Made by a program: the position numbers and the translations under genes
The notes under the pieces: generated by a model
What the model saw: the letters and a program-made list of their open reading frames with translations, nothing else
Databases searched by the model: none
What the model was told of the DNA's origin: nothing
Part shown: one piece after another, positions 35,721-44,800 of the stretch
How the letters are laid out: the number at the start of each line of letters is the position of its first letter
Numbering within the stretch: the first letter of the stretch is position 1
NCBI GenBank assembly: GCA_035315345.1
Contig: DATFYA010000114.1
Coordinates: forward strand, 1-52,750
Direction: 5' to 3'
Source: Candidatus Methylomirabilota bacterium
GTDB lineage: Bacteria > Methylomirabilota > Methylomirabilia > Rokubacteriales > CSP1-6
Length of the DNA: 52,750 bases

Positions 35721-38014
35721 GCCGGCCGACGGAGGGCCAGCGCCTCCGCGACGGCAGCGCGCAGCCGGTCGGGCTGCACCGGCTTGAGCACCATCACGTC
35801 CACGCCGGCCGCGCGCACCCGCTCCTCGTGAAGGCGCCGGCCCCAGCCGGTCATGAGCACGACGGTGGTGTTCGGCGTGCGCTGCTTCACCGCGGCCGCC
35901 AGCTGCAAGCCCGATCGGTCTCGCAAGGCCAGGTCGGTGACCACCACGTCGATGCCGCCCTCCGCAAGCCGCGCGAGTGCGCTGGTCGCGTCGAGGAACG
36001 TCTCCACCCGATGGCCGACGGACATCAGGGCATCCATCACGGTGGTGCGGATGCTCTCCTCCTCCTCGACCACCAGGACCGACCCGCTCTGCTCCGCCGC
36101 CGCGAGCGATGCGGGCGTCTCGGGGGCCGCGACCTGGGCCGGCGCGGCGGGCCCCACCGGCACGCCGGCGGTGGGCAGCCACACGGTGGCGACGGTGCCG
36201 CCGGCGGCGCTGCGCACCTCGATGCGCCCGCCCGCGCGGAGCACCACCGCCCGGGCCACGAACAGCCCGAGGCCCAGGTGCCCGGGCCGCGTGGTGAAGA
36301 ACGGGTCGAAGAGGCGCGGCTGCGCCTCGGGCGCGACCCCGTCGCCGCCGTCGGCCACCGAGATCTCGGCTCCGCCCGCGTGCTCGCGCGTCCTCACGGT
36401 CAGCGTGCCGCCGGCGGGCATGGCGTCCATCGCGTTCAGCACCAGGTTGACCACGATCTCGCGCAGCGCGGTCGCGCTGGCCTCCACCAGCGGCGTCGGG
36501 GCCAGCTCGGCCTGCATCTCCACGCGTCCGCGCTCCGCCGGCCGGCTCGGCATGCGGGCCCGGGTGAAGCCGAGCGCCTCGTGGGCGACCGAGACCAGGT
36601 CGCACCGGCTGACCTCGCCGGTTTCCGCCTCGGCCAGCGCGAGCAGGCGCTGGAGCACGTCGGTGCCGCGCCACGCCGCCTCCTCGAGGGCGGCGAGTCC
36701 CTCGCGCAGCGGATCGTTCTCGGCCCGGGCGAGCAGCAGCTGTGACTTGCCGAGCAGCTGCGCGAAGATCGAGGTCAGCTCGCGGGTGAGCCCGGCGCCG
36801 AAGGTGACCACCGTGCGTGCGCGGTCACGGTCGGCCTGCTCGGCCTCGCGGGCGCCGCGCTCGATGAACGAGGCGCGCAGGCCCTGGACGGTGCGATGGG
36901 TCTCCAGCGCGTCGGCGGTGAGGGCGGCGAGCATCTGGGCCGACTCCACCTGCTCGGGCGCGAAGTCGCGCGCCTCGGAATCGACCAGGCACAGCAGCCC
37001 GACCGTCCGGCCCCGCGATCGCATCGGCACCAGCAGGACGCCCCGCGATCCCTCCTCCTCGATGGCGCCGATGCGGAGGCCGGGCCGGGATCGCAGATCG
37101 CGGATCACCAGCGGCCCGTCGGCCGCGAAGCCCTCCGCGAGCGCCCCGGGCGCGGACGCGATGCGCTCGACCGCGACGTGCGCGAGCAGTCCGGCCCCGC
37201 CGGCCGCGCGCACGTCGGCGAGCTTGTCCCCCGCGATCGCGACGGCGCCCCGGACGCCGGCCAGCCGCGACGCGGTGGCCGCGGCCCGGGAGAGGATCTC
37301 GCCGGGCTCGCGCGCCGGCCGCGAGGCGTCCATGAGCGCCCGCAGCTCCCGCAGCTCGGCGAGGTGCTCGCCCTGACGCTCGACCAGCCGCTGGTGCACG
37401 AGCGCGGATCCGACGCGGTCGGCCAGGACCAGCAGCAGGAGCACGTCGGTCGTGGTGAACGGGGCGCCGAGCGCCTGGCGGCCGGCCAGGAGCACGGCCC
37501 CCACCTCGCCTTCGGTCCGCACCGGCACCGCGATCGCCTGGCGGACCGGGAAACGCTCGACGAACGGATCGGTGGCCTCGGACGATGCGCCGGCGTCATA
37601 GGTCAGCACGCGCTTCTCCCGGAACACGCGCCCGACCAGGCCTTCGCGCGGGTCGAAGGAGACGCTCTCCATCTCCTCGCGGCGCACACCCCGGCCGGAG
37701 CGCGGCACCAGGCGGCCGGTGGCCTCGTCGAGCACGAAGAGCAGCGCCCGGTCGGCGGCCAGCAGGCGGGAGAGCCGGTCCATTGCCAGCCCGAACAGCT
37801 CGCCGGGCGGAAGCCCGACGGGAGGAAGCGAGAGGATCTCCTGGAAGATGGCCAGCGCATGCTCGTCACGCTCGGCCAGCAGCCCGGGCGAGCGCTCCTC
37901 CGGCTCCGCCTCGTGGAGGATCTCCCGGAGACGAGCGACGGCGTCGCCCAGACCGGACAGCGTGGCGTGGACGGCGGGCGGTCCCGCCGTCGGCGGCAGA
38001 GGCTCGCCGGTCAT
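35717..38014 (-). CDS. Hybrid sensor protein: two GAF domains, kinase-like core without phospho-His, receiver
   Basis: A 765-residue cytoplasmic protein. GAF domains lie at about 60-205 and 235-385 (RALLFVLDEATGRLVPRSG; RGVLLVPMRSRGRTVGLLCL). A dimerisation-like helix pair follows, then an ATPase with N-box IVVNLVLNAMDAMP, G1 VADGGDGVAP, FFTTRPG and G2 LGLGLFVARAV. The receiver (about 645-765) keeps Asp in VVVTDLALRD, MTGWG and LKPVQ, but the acidic pair reads EE (VVEEEES). At the H-box the sequence is GLTRELTSIFAQ, where family members have VAHDFNN or VAHELNN, so the phospho-acceptor His is replaced by Arg. No membrane helices. ATG 38014. Confidence 0.9.
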   Translation of the reverse strand: MTGEPLPPTAGPPAVHATLSGLGDAVARLREILHEAEPEERSPGLLAERDEHALAIFQEILSLPPVGLPPGELFGLAMDRLSRLLAADRALLFVLDEATGRLVPRSGRGVRREEMESVSFDPREGLVGRVFREKRVLTYDAGASSEATDPFVERFPVRQAIAVPVRTEGEVGAVLLAGRQALGAPFTTTDVLLLLVLADRVGSALVHQRLVERQGEHLAELRELRALMDASRPAREPGEILSRAAATASRLAGVRGAVAIAGDKLADVRAAGGAGLLAHVAVERIASAPGALAEGFAADGPLVIRDLRSRPGLRIGAIEEEGSRGVLLVPMRSRGRTVGLLCLVDSEARDFAPEQVESAQMLAALTADALETHRTVQGLRASFIERGAREAEQADRDRARTVVTFGAGLTRELTSIFAQLLGKSQLLLARAENDPLREGLAALEEAAWRGTDVLQRLLALAEAETGEVSRCDLVSVAHEALGFTRARMPSRPAERGRVEMQAELAPTPLVEASATALREIVVNLVLNAMDAMPAGGTLTVRTREHAGGAEISVADGGDGVAPEAQPRLFDPFFTTRPGHLGLGLFVARAVVLRAGGRIEVRSAAGGTVATVWLPTAGVPVGPAAPAQVAAPETPASLAAAEQSGSVLVVEEEESIRTTVMDALMSVGHRVETFLDATSALARLAEGGIDVVVTDLALRDRSGLQLAAAVKQRTPNTTVVLMTGWGRRLHEERVRAAGVDVMVLKPVQPDRLRAAVAEALALRRPA

Positions 38015-38042
38015 TGCAGAGGCGTCACCGTCAGCGCCGAGC

Positions 38043-38471
38043 CTACTTCCCGGCCAGCGTCCGGATGTAGCGCACGATCGCCCAGCGGTCCTTCTCGGGC
38101 AGATGCCGCCAGGCCGGCATCGCGCCGCGGCCGGTGGTCATCTTCCAGAAGATCTCGCCGTCGCTCATGTCCTGGACCCGCTTCGAGGTCCAGTCGGCCG
38201 GCTTGGGATTGAGTGCCACCGCCGCGGGCCCGTCGCCCTTGCCCTTCACCCCGTGACAGGAGACGCAGTTGACCTTGGCCACCTTCTCGCCCTGCTCGAC
38301 GGTCTTCTTGTCGTTCGGCGTCGGATTCTTCTTCGCCTTCTCCGATTCCGGGGCCACCCACGGCGACTGAGCCTGGGCGACGACGCCAGACGGCCACGTC
38401 CCGAGTCCGAGCGTGAGCACCAGGGCAGCCAGGGCCGGCCGGCCGATCCGGACCGCGAATGCATGCGACAT
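38043..38471 (-). CDS. Periplasmic monohaem c-type cytochrome
   Basis: A 142-residue class I cytochrome c. A signal peptide (about 1-33, ALAALVLTLGLGTWPSGVVAQ) precedes a haem-binding CVSCH near 68-72, and GRGAMPAW supplies the likely axial Met. The end IVRYIRTLAGK is typical. It carries one electron in periplasmic respiration; partners are not evident. ATG 38471 has an AGAGGAG nine bases upstream and a good promoter further up. It is 28 bases upstream of the hybrid sensor gene and may be cotranscribed with it. Confidence 0.93.
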   Translation of the reverse strand: MSHAFAVRIGRPALAALVLTLGLGTWPSGVVAQAQSPWVAPESEKAKKNPTPNDKKTVEQGEKVAKVNCVSCHGVKGKGDGPAAVALNPKPADWTSKRVQDMSDGEIFWKMTTGRGAMPAWRHLPEKDRWAIVRYIRTLAGK

Positions 38472-38539
38472 CGCCCACTCCTCTCGACGGGAGAAACTGC
38501 AAGGTATCGCCCCGTCATCATTGACGAAACGCAGGGGTC

Positions 38540-38569
38540 ATTAAACACCGCGCGTCCGCCGAGGGTCAA
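38540..38569 (-). promoter_or_regulatory. Sigma-70-type promoter of the cytochrome c gene
   Basis: Minus strand: -35 TTGACC (38569-38564), 18-base spacer, -10 TTTAAT (38545-38540). The predicted start near 38533 leaves a leader of about 60 bases with a proper ribosome binding site. Confidence 0.6.
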
Positions 38570-38617
38570 GGGATTTCACCCGTTGGCGACTTGACCCGTG
38601 TGTTAAGGTCACGGGCC

Positions 38618-39943
38618 ATGACGGACGACACGCTTCATCTCGTCGCAGTGATCGGAGCCGGTCCGGCGGGACTCTTCGCTACCCGCGCGCTGGCGGCCCA
38701 GGGCTGCCGCGTCGTCCTGCTCAACCGGGATGTCAAGCCCGGCGGCCTCGCCGAATACGGCATCTTCCTGAACAAGTACAAGATGAAGGGCGGCCTCCGC
38801 CGCCAGTTCCAGAAGATCCTCAGTGATCCGCTCGTAACCTACCTCGGGCACGTGACTGTGGCGGAGCATGGAGACCTGACGATCCCGGACCTGAAGGCCC
38901 TCGGATTCGACGCGCTGGTCTTCGCCATCGGCGCGCAGGGCACCAAGTATCTGGGAATCGAGGGCGAGCGGCTGCCCGGCGTCTACCACGCCAAGGACCT
39001 CGTCTATCACTACAACCACCTGCCCCCCTTCAGCGAGCAGCCCTACCCCATCGGCAAGCGGATCGCCATCGTCGGGGTCGGCAACGTCATGGTGGACATC
39101 GCCAATTACTGCGCGCACTTCTGCGGCGCCGACGAGGTCATCGCGGTGGCCCGACGCGGGCCCTTCGAAAAGGCGTACGACGACCGCGAATTCGAGGACG
39201 TCGAGGACGCCTTCGATCACGGCCTCTATCGGCAGGAGCTCGAGCGGATCCGCCCGCGCCTGGTCGAGGCCGGCCAGGATCCCGACGAGCTGCTTGCCGC
39301 GCTCGCGGCCCGGCCCGAGCCGCAGCCGCCGGCCCGCACCCGGCTCCGCTTCCGCTTCCTCGCCTCCCCTCGGCGGGTGATCGCCGACAATGGCCACGTG
39401 GTGGGCCTCGAGGTGGAGGAGACCCGGCTCGAGCGCAAGGGCGATCGCGTCGCGGCCGTCGGCACCGGGCAGACGTCGGTGATTCCGTGCGACACGGTCG
39501 TGTTCGCGGTGGGCGACCGCGTGGACGAGCACTGCGGCCTGCCCTACAAGGACGGTCTCTATCTCACCGTGACCGGCGACGACCCGGCCGCCGCGTACCA
39601 GGTCCTCGAGCCGGCGGCCGGAACGGCGCAACCCGGCGTCTACGTGGTCGGCTGGGCGCGGCGCGCCAGCGACGGCGTCGTGGGTCGAGCGCGCCTGGAC
39701 GCCGAGACCGGCATCAAGCACCTGCTCCCGTATCTCGGCGCGCGCGCGAAGCGGCCGCGCGCCGAGGCGGAGCGGACGGTCGAAGCGGTGAAGCAGGCGC
39801 TGGCCGCGCGGGGCACGGTGGTGGTCGACTATGCGGCGGTGCAGCGCCTCGAGGCCGCCGAGAAGGCGCGCGCGAGCGCGGAGAAGCTCGAGGAGTTCAA
39901 GTTCGGGAGCGATCGGGAGATGCTGGACCTGCTTCGCGACTAG
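38618..39943 (+). CDS. FAD-dependent NADP oxidoreductase, ferredoxin-NADP reductase/adrenodoxin-reductase type
   Basis: A 441-residue flavoprotein. The FAD Rossmann motif VIGAGPAGLFATRAL is near residue 9, VKPGGLAEYGIFLNKYKM follows, and a second dinucleotide motif IAIVGVGNVMVDIANYC lies near 150. FGDRV-like VFAVGDRVDEHCG and GVYVVGWARRASDGVVG close the FAD domain as in ferredoxin-NADP reductases of the glutamate-synthase-small-subunit/FprA group. A C-terminal extension of about 50 residues (VEAVKQALAARGTVVVDYAA) is present. It probably shuttles electrons between NADPH and ferredoxin; the electron partner is unknown. The 3' end overlaps the convergent permease gene by 47 bases. Confidence 0.88.
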   Translation: MTDDTLHLVAVIGAGPAGLFATRALAAQGCRVVLLNRDVKPGGLAEYGIFLNKYKMKGGLRRQFQKILSDPLVTYLGHVTVAEHGDLTIPDLKALGFDALVFAIGAQGTKYLGIEGERLPGVYHAKDLVYHYNHLPPFSEQPYPIGKRIAIVGVGNVMVDIANYCAHFCGADEVIAVARRGPFEKAYDDREFEDVEDAFDHGLYRQELERIRPRLVEAGQDPDELLAALAARPEPQPPARTRLRFRFLASPRRVIADNGHVVGLEVEETRLERKGDRVAAVGTGQTSVIPCDTVVFAVGDRVDEHCGLPYKDGLYLTVTGDDPAAAYQVLEPAAGTAQPGVYVVGWARRASDGVVGRARLDAETGIKHLLPYLGARAKRPRAEAERTVEAVKQALAARGTVVVDYAAVQRLEAAEKARASAEKLEEFKFGSDREMLDLLRD

Positions 39944-41477
39944 CCGGGCCGTCGCCCAGCAGGAGCAGCACTGCCGCCGCGATCCCGTAGCCGGCGGCCA
40001 CCTGGGCCGGCGTCGCGCCGGCCATCGCCCACGGCCAGAACACCGCGCCGTCGGGCAGCGGCGAATGGATCACCCCGAAGAGCGTGGCCAGCGCGGCGAC
40101 CGCCAGCACCGCCCCCGCGACACGCAGCCGCTGCTCGATGATCGCCACCAGGGCCGAGCCCCAGAGCAGCGCGGTCACGATGAACCCGTTGCCGAGCACC
40201 AGCAGGGCCGCCCACACGACCCGGCCTTCCCCGGCCAGATCGGCCGCGCTCCGGCCCGCCGAAGCGAGCAGCTGATTGCCCTCGATCAGCACGAGCGCCG
40301 CCACCGCGGGAATGAACGACACCGCCACCGCGGGGGCGTGGCGCGCGGGCGAGGCCAGGAACGCCTGCGCGGTGATCTGCAGGCCCACGAACACGAGGAT
40401 CGGCGCCACCGCGGCGTCCGGCAGCAGCGCGACCAGCAGCGAGACGATGCCGACTGCCGCGCCCACGCCGATGACCAGGCCGGTGGCCAGGGTGTAGCCG
40501 GCGCGCGCGCCCATCGCCTTGTAGGCCGGGTGGCCGATGTACGGCGTGTTCTGGATCACGCCGCCGCAGCAGCCGGCCGCCATGGTGGCCAGCGCCTCGG
40601 TGAGCAGGATGTCGCGGGTGCGGTAGCCGTCGCCCGCCACGATCGCGGACTCGGTGTTGTCGATGCCACCCACCACGGTGGCCAGCGCGAAGGGCACCGC
40701 CAGCGGCAGGTAGGAGAGCGTCGCGTCGAGCGCGCCGATCCACGAAAGCGTCGGCACGGGCAGCGCGAGCCCGATGGCCCCCACCGCGAGCGCCGGATGC
40801 GGCGCGGGCGCCGCGGCCGCGGAGGCGAGCGCCCAGCGGCCCCAGTAGATCGCGGTCCCCGCGAGCACCGCGACCAGGGCACCCGGCACCCCCCACGGCA
40901 TGCGTCGATGCCCCACCAGCGCGGCGAGCACGATGGTCAGCGAGACGATGCCCACGAGCGGATCGGCGAAGATACGGAGCGACGGCAGGAATGCGATCAG
41001 CAGCACCGCGACCCCCGCGATGGAGCCGAGCAGCGCGGCCCGCGGCACCAGCGCCCGCACCCAGTCGCCCGCGAAGGCGAGCACGAGCTTGATCGCGCCC
41101 ATCGCCACCGTCACCCCCATGCCGATCTTCCAGGCGAGGATCGGATCGCGGGTGATCGTCAGGGCAGGGCCGAGCACGCCGAACACGATGCCGAAGAGCG
41201 ACGGGGTGTCGACGCCGAAGGGCATCGCGGTCACGTCGTCGCGGCCGGTCCGTCGCATGAGCCGCACCGCCAGCCAGGTGTAGGCCAGGTCGCCGACCAG
41301 GACGCCGAGCGCGGTGCCGGGCACCATCACGCGCAGGACCAGATCGGCGGGGAAGCCGAAGACGCCGATCAGCAGGCTCGACAGGATGACGAAGAGGCTC
41401 AGGTTGTCGAGCGCGAGCCCGAAGAACGCGTTCCAGTCGCCGGGAGCCCACCAGCGGACGGCGGGCCCCGGCTTCAC
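39897..41477 (-). CDS. NCS2/AzgA-like integral membrane permease
   Basis: A 526-residue protein with about 12-14 membrane helices. Phrases such as LFVILSSLLIGVFGFP, PGTALGVLVGDLAYTWLAVR, DDVTAMPFGVDTPSLFG and the half-site GGIDNTESAIVAGDGYRTRD followed by LLTEALATMAAGCCGG and NTPYIGHPAYKAMGARAG have the layout of the xanthine/uracil/hypoxanthine permease (NCS2, AzgA) superfamily. The substrate cannot be read from sequence. The GTG start at 41477 lies five bases past the small gene upstream. The C-terminal 20 residues are polar and overlap the convergent oxidoreductase gene. Confidence 0.78.
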   Translation of the reverse strand: MKPGPAVRWWAPGDWNAFFGLALDNLSLFVILSSLLIGVFGFPADLVLRVMVPGTALGVLVGDLAYTWLAVRLMRRTGRDDVTAMPFGVDTPSLFGIVFGVLGPALTITRDPILAWKIGMGVTVAMGAIKLVLAFAGDWVRALVPRAALLGSIAGVAVLLIAFLPSLRIFADPLVGIVSLTIVLAALVGHRRMPWGVPGALVAVLAGTAIYWGRWALASAAAAPAPHPALAVGAIGLALPVPTLSWIGALDATLSYLPLAVPFALATVVGGIDNTESAIVAGDGYRTRDILLTEALATMAAGCCGGVIQNTPYIGHPAYKAMGARAGYTLATGLVIGVGAAVGIVSLLVALLPDAAVAPILVFVGLQITAQAFLASPARHAPAVAVSFIPAVAALVLIEGNQLLASAGRSAADLAGEGRVVWAALLVLGNGFIVTALLWGSALVAIIEQRLRVAGAVLAVAALATLFGVIHSPLPDGAVFWPWAMAGATPAQVAAGYGIAAAVLLLLGDGPASREAGPASPDRSRT

Positions 41478-41482
41478 CGCGC

Positions 41483-41794
41483 TCAGGCGGAGCGGAGCGG
41501 GGCCGAGCCCGAGAACTCGCGTACGAGGCCGCGCACCCGCTCCGCGAGCCCGCTGCACCACGCGAGGCTGCCGCGCTGCTCGGAGACCTCGGGGAAGCCC
41601 AGCTCGACCGGCGGCTCGGGCGGCGCCGGCCGCAGCTCCTCGCCCAGCCGGAGCCGCACGCCGTAGCTCCGGCCCTCGCGCGCGCCCTCGGTGTCGACCA
41701 CCGCCTCGACGCGCAGGTTCTCCCGCTTGGCGTGCGCGACCACGAAGTTCCGCAGCCAGCGAGCCACCTCCTCGTAGTCACCGCCTGAGAACAT
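41483..41794 (-). CDS. Hypothetical protein downstream of nrdJ
   Basis: A 103-residue cytoplasmic protein with an N-terminal helix (DYEEVARWLRNFVVAHAKRE), a beta-rich middle (LRVEAVVDTEGAREGRSYGV) and a Pro-rich centre. No family recognised. It lies nine bases after nrdJ and five before the permease on the same strand, so it is probably cotranscribed. Nothing identifies it as an nrd accessory protein such as NrdR, and no metal or nucleotide motif is visible. Confidence 0.65.
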   Translation of the reverse strand: MFSGGDYEEVARWLRNFVVAHAKRENLRVEAVVDTEGAREGRSYGVRLRLGEELRPAPPEPPVELGFPEVSEQRGSLAWCSGLAERVRGLVREFSGSAPLRSA

Positions 41795-41803
41795 GGCCGC
41801 TCC

Positions 41804-44800
41804 CTAGCACTCGTTGAACCCGCAGGAGAGACACTTCTTGCAACCTTCCTCGTAGACCAGCGTGGCCTGGCCGCACTCGCGGCAGAGATCGCCGACCCGC
41901 CGCAGCGGCATCGCCCGGGCGCCCTGGCCCTGGGCGCTCTCGCCGCGCGGGACGCCGATGTGCTCGGCCAGCGTGCGCGCCAGCGCGTCGGGAAGCGAGA
42001 GCACCTTGGCCGCGCCGAATCCGGTGGGCTGCCCGCCGCCGATACGCGACAGCTGGCTGATGGCCTCCTCGAGGCGGCGGCGCGGGGTGAGCGGCGACGG
42101 CAGGCGCAGCACCAGCGACACCAGGCGGCCCAGCGCTTCCGCCACCGCCATCGTGTCGGAGCCCCCCTTGCCGACCTGCACGAAGACCTCGAATGGCTCG
42201 CCGCCCCCGTTGTCGTTGACGGTGATGAAGGCGGTGCCGATCGGCGTCTCCATCCGATACGTCGTGCCGGTGAGGCTGTGCGGCCGCGGCTTGACTCCGC
42301 GCTGGGCGGGGGCCGGCCCGGAGCCCTCGCCGCGCAGGCCGACGTTGAGCACCTGCCGGCCCTTGGAGCCGTCGCGGAAGATGGTGAGGCCGAGACAGCC
42401 CAGATCCCACGCGAGCCGGTACGCTGCGGCCACGTCCTCTTCGGTCGCGCTCTCCGGCAGGTTGATGGTCTTCGACACGCCGTTGTCGGTGTACTTCTGG
42501 AAGGCGGCCTGGTGCCGCACGTGCCAGACCGCATCGACCTCGTGGGCGGTCTTGAAGACCTCGCGCGCCGCCGCCGGCACCCCCGGCACCTCGCCGAGCG
42601 AGCCGCGGCGGGCCACCTCGGCCATGAGCCCTTCGGAGTGGAAGCCTTGATCCCGGGCCAGCCGCTCGAACGTCTCACTGAAGAAGGGCAACACCCGCTC
42701 GCCATCCGGTCCCTTGACCCGATGCTCGAAGGCGAGCGCGAAGACCGGCTCGATCCCCGACGAGCAGCCGGCGATCATCGAGATGGTCCCGGTGGGCGCG
42801 ATGGTGGTCACGGTGGCGTTGCGGCGCGGGCGGCCGTGCTGGTAGATCGAGCGGCTCCAGTGCGGGAACGGGCCGCGCTCCTCGGCCAGGCGGATGGACT
42901 GGTCGTGCCCCTTCTCGCTGATGAACCCCATCAGCCGCTCGGCCAGCTCGAGGGCCTCCTCGCTGTCGTAGGGAATGCCGAGGGTGAACAGGAGATCCGC
43001 CCAGCCCATGATCCCGAGGCCGATGCGGCGGTTGGCTTTCACCATCTCATCGACCTGGGGCAGCGGATACGGATTGACCTCGATGACATCGTCGAGGAAG
43101 CGCACCGCCAGGCGCACCACCCGCTCCAGCTCGCTCCAGTCGATCTCCCAGCGGCCCGACCGCTCGACCGCGAACTTGGCCACGTTCACCGAGCCGAGAT
43201 TGCACGCGTCGTTCGGCAAGAGGGGCTGCTCGCCGCATTGATGGACGACCAGGCCGTTGGCGATCATCGAGTGGCTCTGCGGCTCGGTGAGGTCGAAGAC
43301 CGGGCGACGACCCGCCGGCTCCACCGCCGCCACCGGATCGCTGAACTTCTGCACGTACGACCCGGCGTAGCGTACCGGCTCGAGCCGACGCTGCTTGTCG
43401 TTGCTGAAACCGACCTCACGCAAGAAGCGCCCCCGGGACTTTCCGAAGATGCCGAGCTCGAACAGCGTCCCGTCCGAGCCGTACGACCGGAATCGGCCGG
43501 CCTTGGCGCGGTATCCGAACAAGCCCTCGCGCCGCGGCCGCGACCGGTCCATCACCTGACTCTTGATCCCGAGATGCAGGAGCAGGAGCTGCACCCCCTG
43601 GAGCAGCGTACGACTCCGGGAGCTGAGCGCGATCCACGAGCGGTTGGTCTTGGGGTTCTCGCGCACCGTCCCCTCCGCCGAGAACAGCCCCTGCAGGAAC
43701 CCCACCACCGCCGAGCGCGGCGCATGGAAGAGAGCGGCCGGCACGGTCTTGTCGCCCGCCTTCACGGCACGGACCCCGAGGCCCTCGAAGAACGCCGCGA
43801 AGAACTTGCCGGCGTACATCAGGTGCTTGACCCCGCGGGCGCGCGTCCACACGCGAGACGGCCGGCCGTGCCACGCGTCCATCAGCGCCGCGATGCGCTC
43901 GAGCGCGGCGCGGTCCTCCCGGCCGAACACGAACCCGACCCGCGGATACGACGCCGCACTGGATCGCAGCCAGCCGTCGCCCACCAGCCAGCCCAGCACG
44001 AAGCCGAGGTCGCCGCTCCACTCGGTGGGGAGGGCGTGCCGGTAGCGGCGGCCGTTGCGCCCGATGAACTCGGCGGGGGCGGGTGACGGCAGCGCGCGGC
44101 CGATGGCGAAGGCGCCCGGATCGCTCTGGATCCACACCCGATCGCCTCCGACGCGCAGATCGGCGGCGGCGACCCATCCCCGGTCCGTCATCAGCCGGTG
44201 GTCGGGCGTGCAGGTGAGCGCGTAACCCGCCGCGGTGCGCACCGTGACCGTCTCCCGCTCGCCCGTGCAGAACGCCTGGCTGATGGGCAGGCAGCCCTCT
44301 CCGTACGCCGACAGCGGCACGTCGTGGGTGCCTTCCCAGACCATGAGGCGGGCCGGCAGCAGGCGCTGATCCACCTTCACCGCGATGCCGCCCGCTTGGA
44401 AATCCGCCGCGAGCCGCTCCATCCGCAGCAGACCGCGATCGGTAGCCACCAGCACGTCGCCGTCGAGACAGGGATTGGTCGCCTCGATCAGGCCCAGCTC
44501 CGGCGTCGGGTTGGCCGGGCTGCGATTGATGCGATCGATGAAGATCATCCCCGGATCGCCGGTGCGCCACGCCGCGCGCACGATGCGGGCGAAGACGTCC
44601 CGCGCGCGAAGGCGGCCGGTCACCTGCCCGGTGCGCGGGTTGATGAGGTCGTACTCGCGGTCCGCCGCGAGCGCCTCCATGAAGACGTCGGTGGCCGCGA
44701 CCGAGATGTTGAAGTTGATGACCCCGCCGTCCAGCTTGCACTCGATGAACTCGAGGATGTCCGGATGGTCGACGCGCAGGATCCCCATGTTCGCGCCGCG

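Noticed and set aside
38591-38617. Earlier start (TTG 38591) for the FAD oxidoreductase
   Set aside because: The nine extra residues are not family-like, whereas ATG 38618 directly precedes the FAD-binding strand and has an AAGG upstream.
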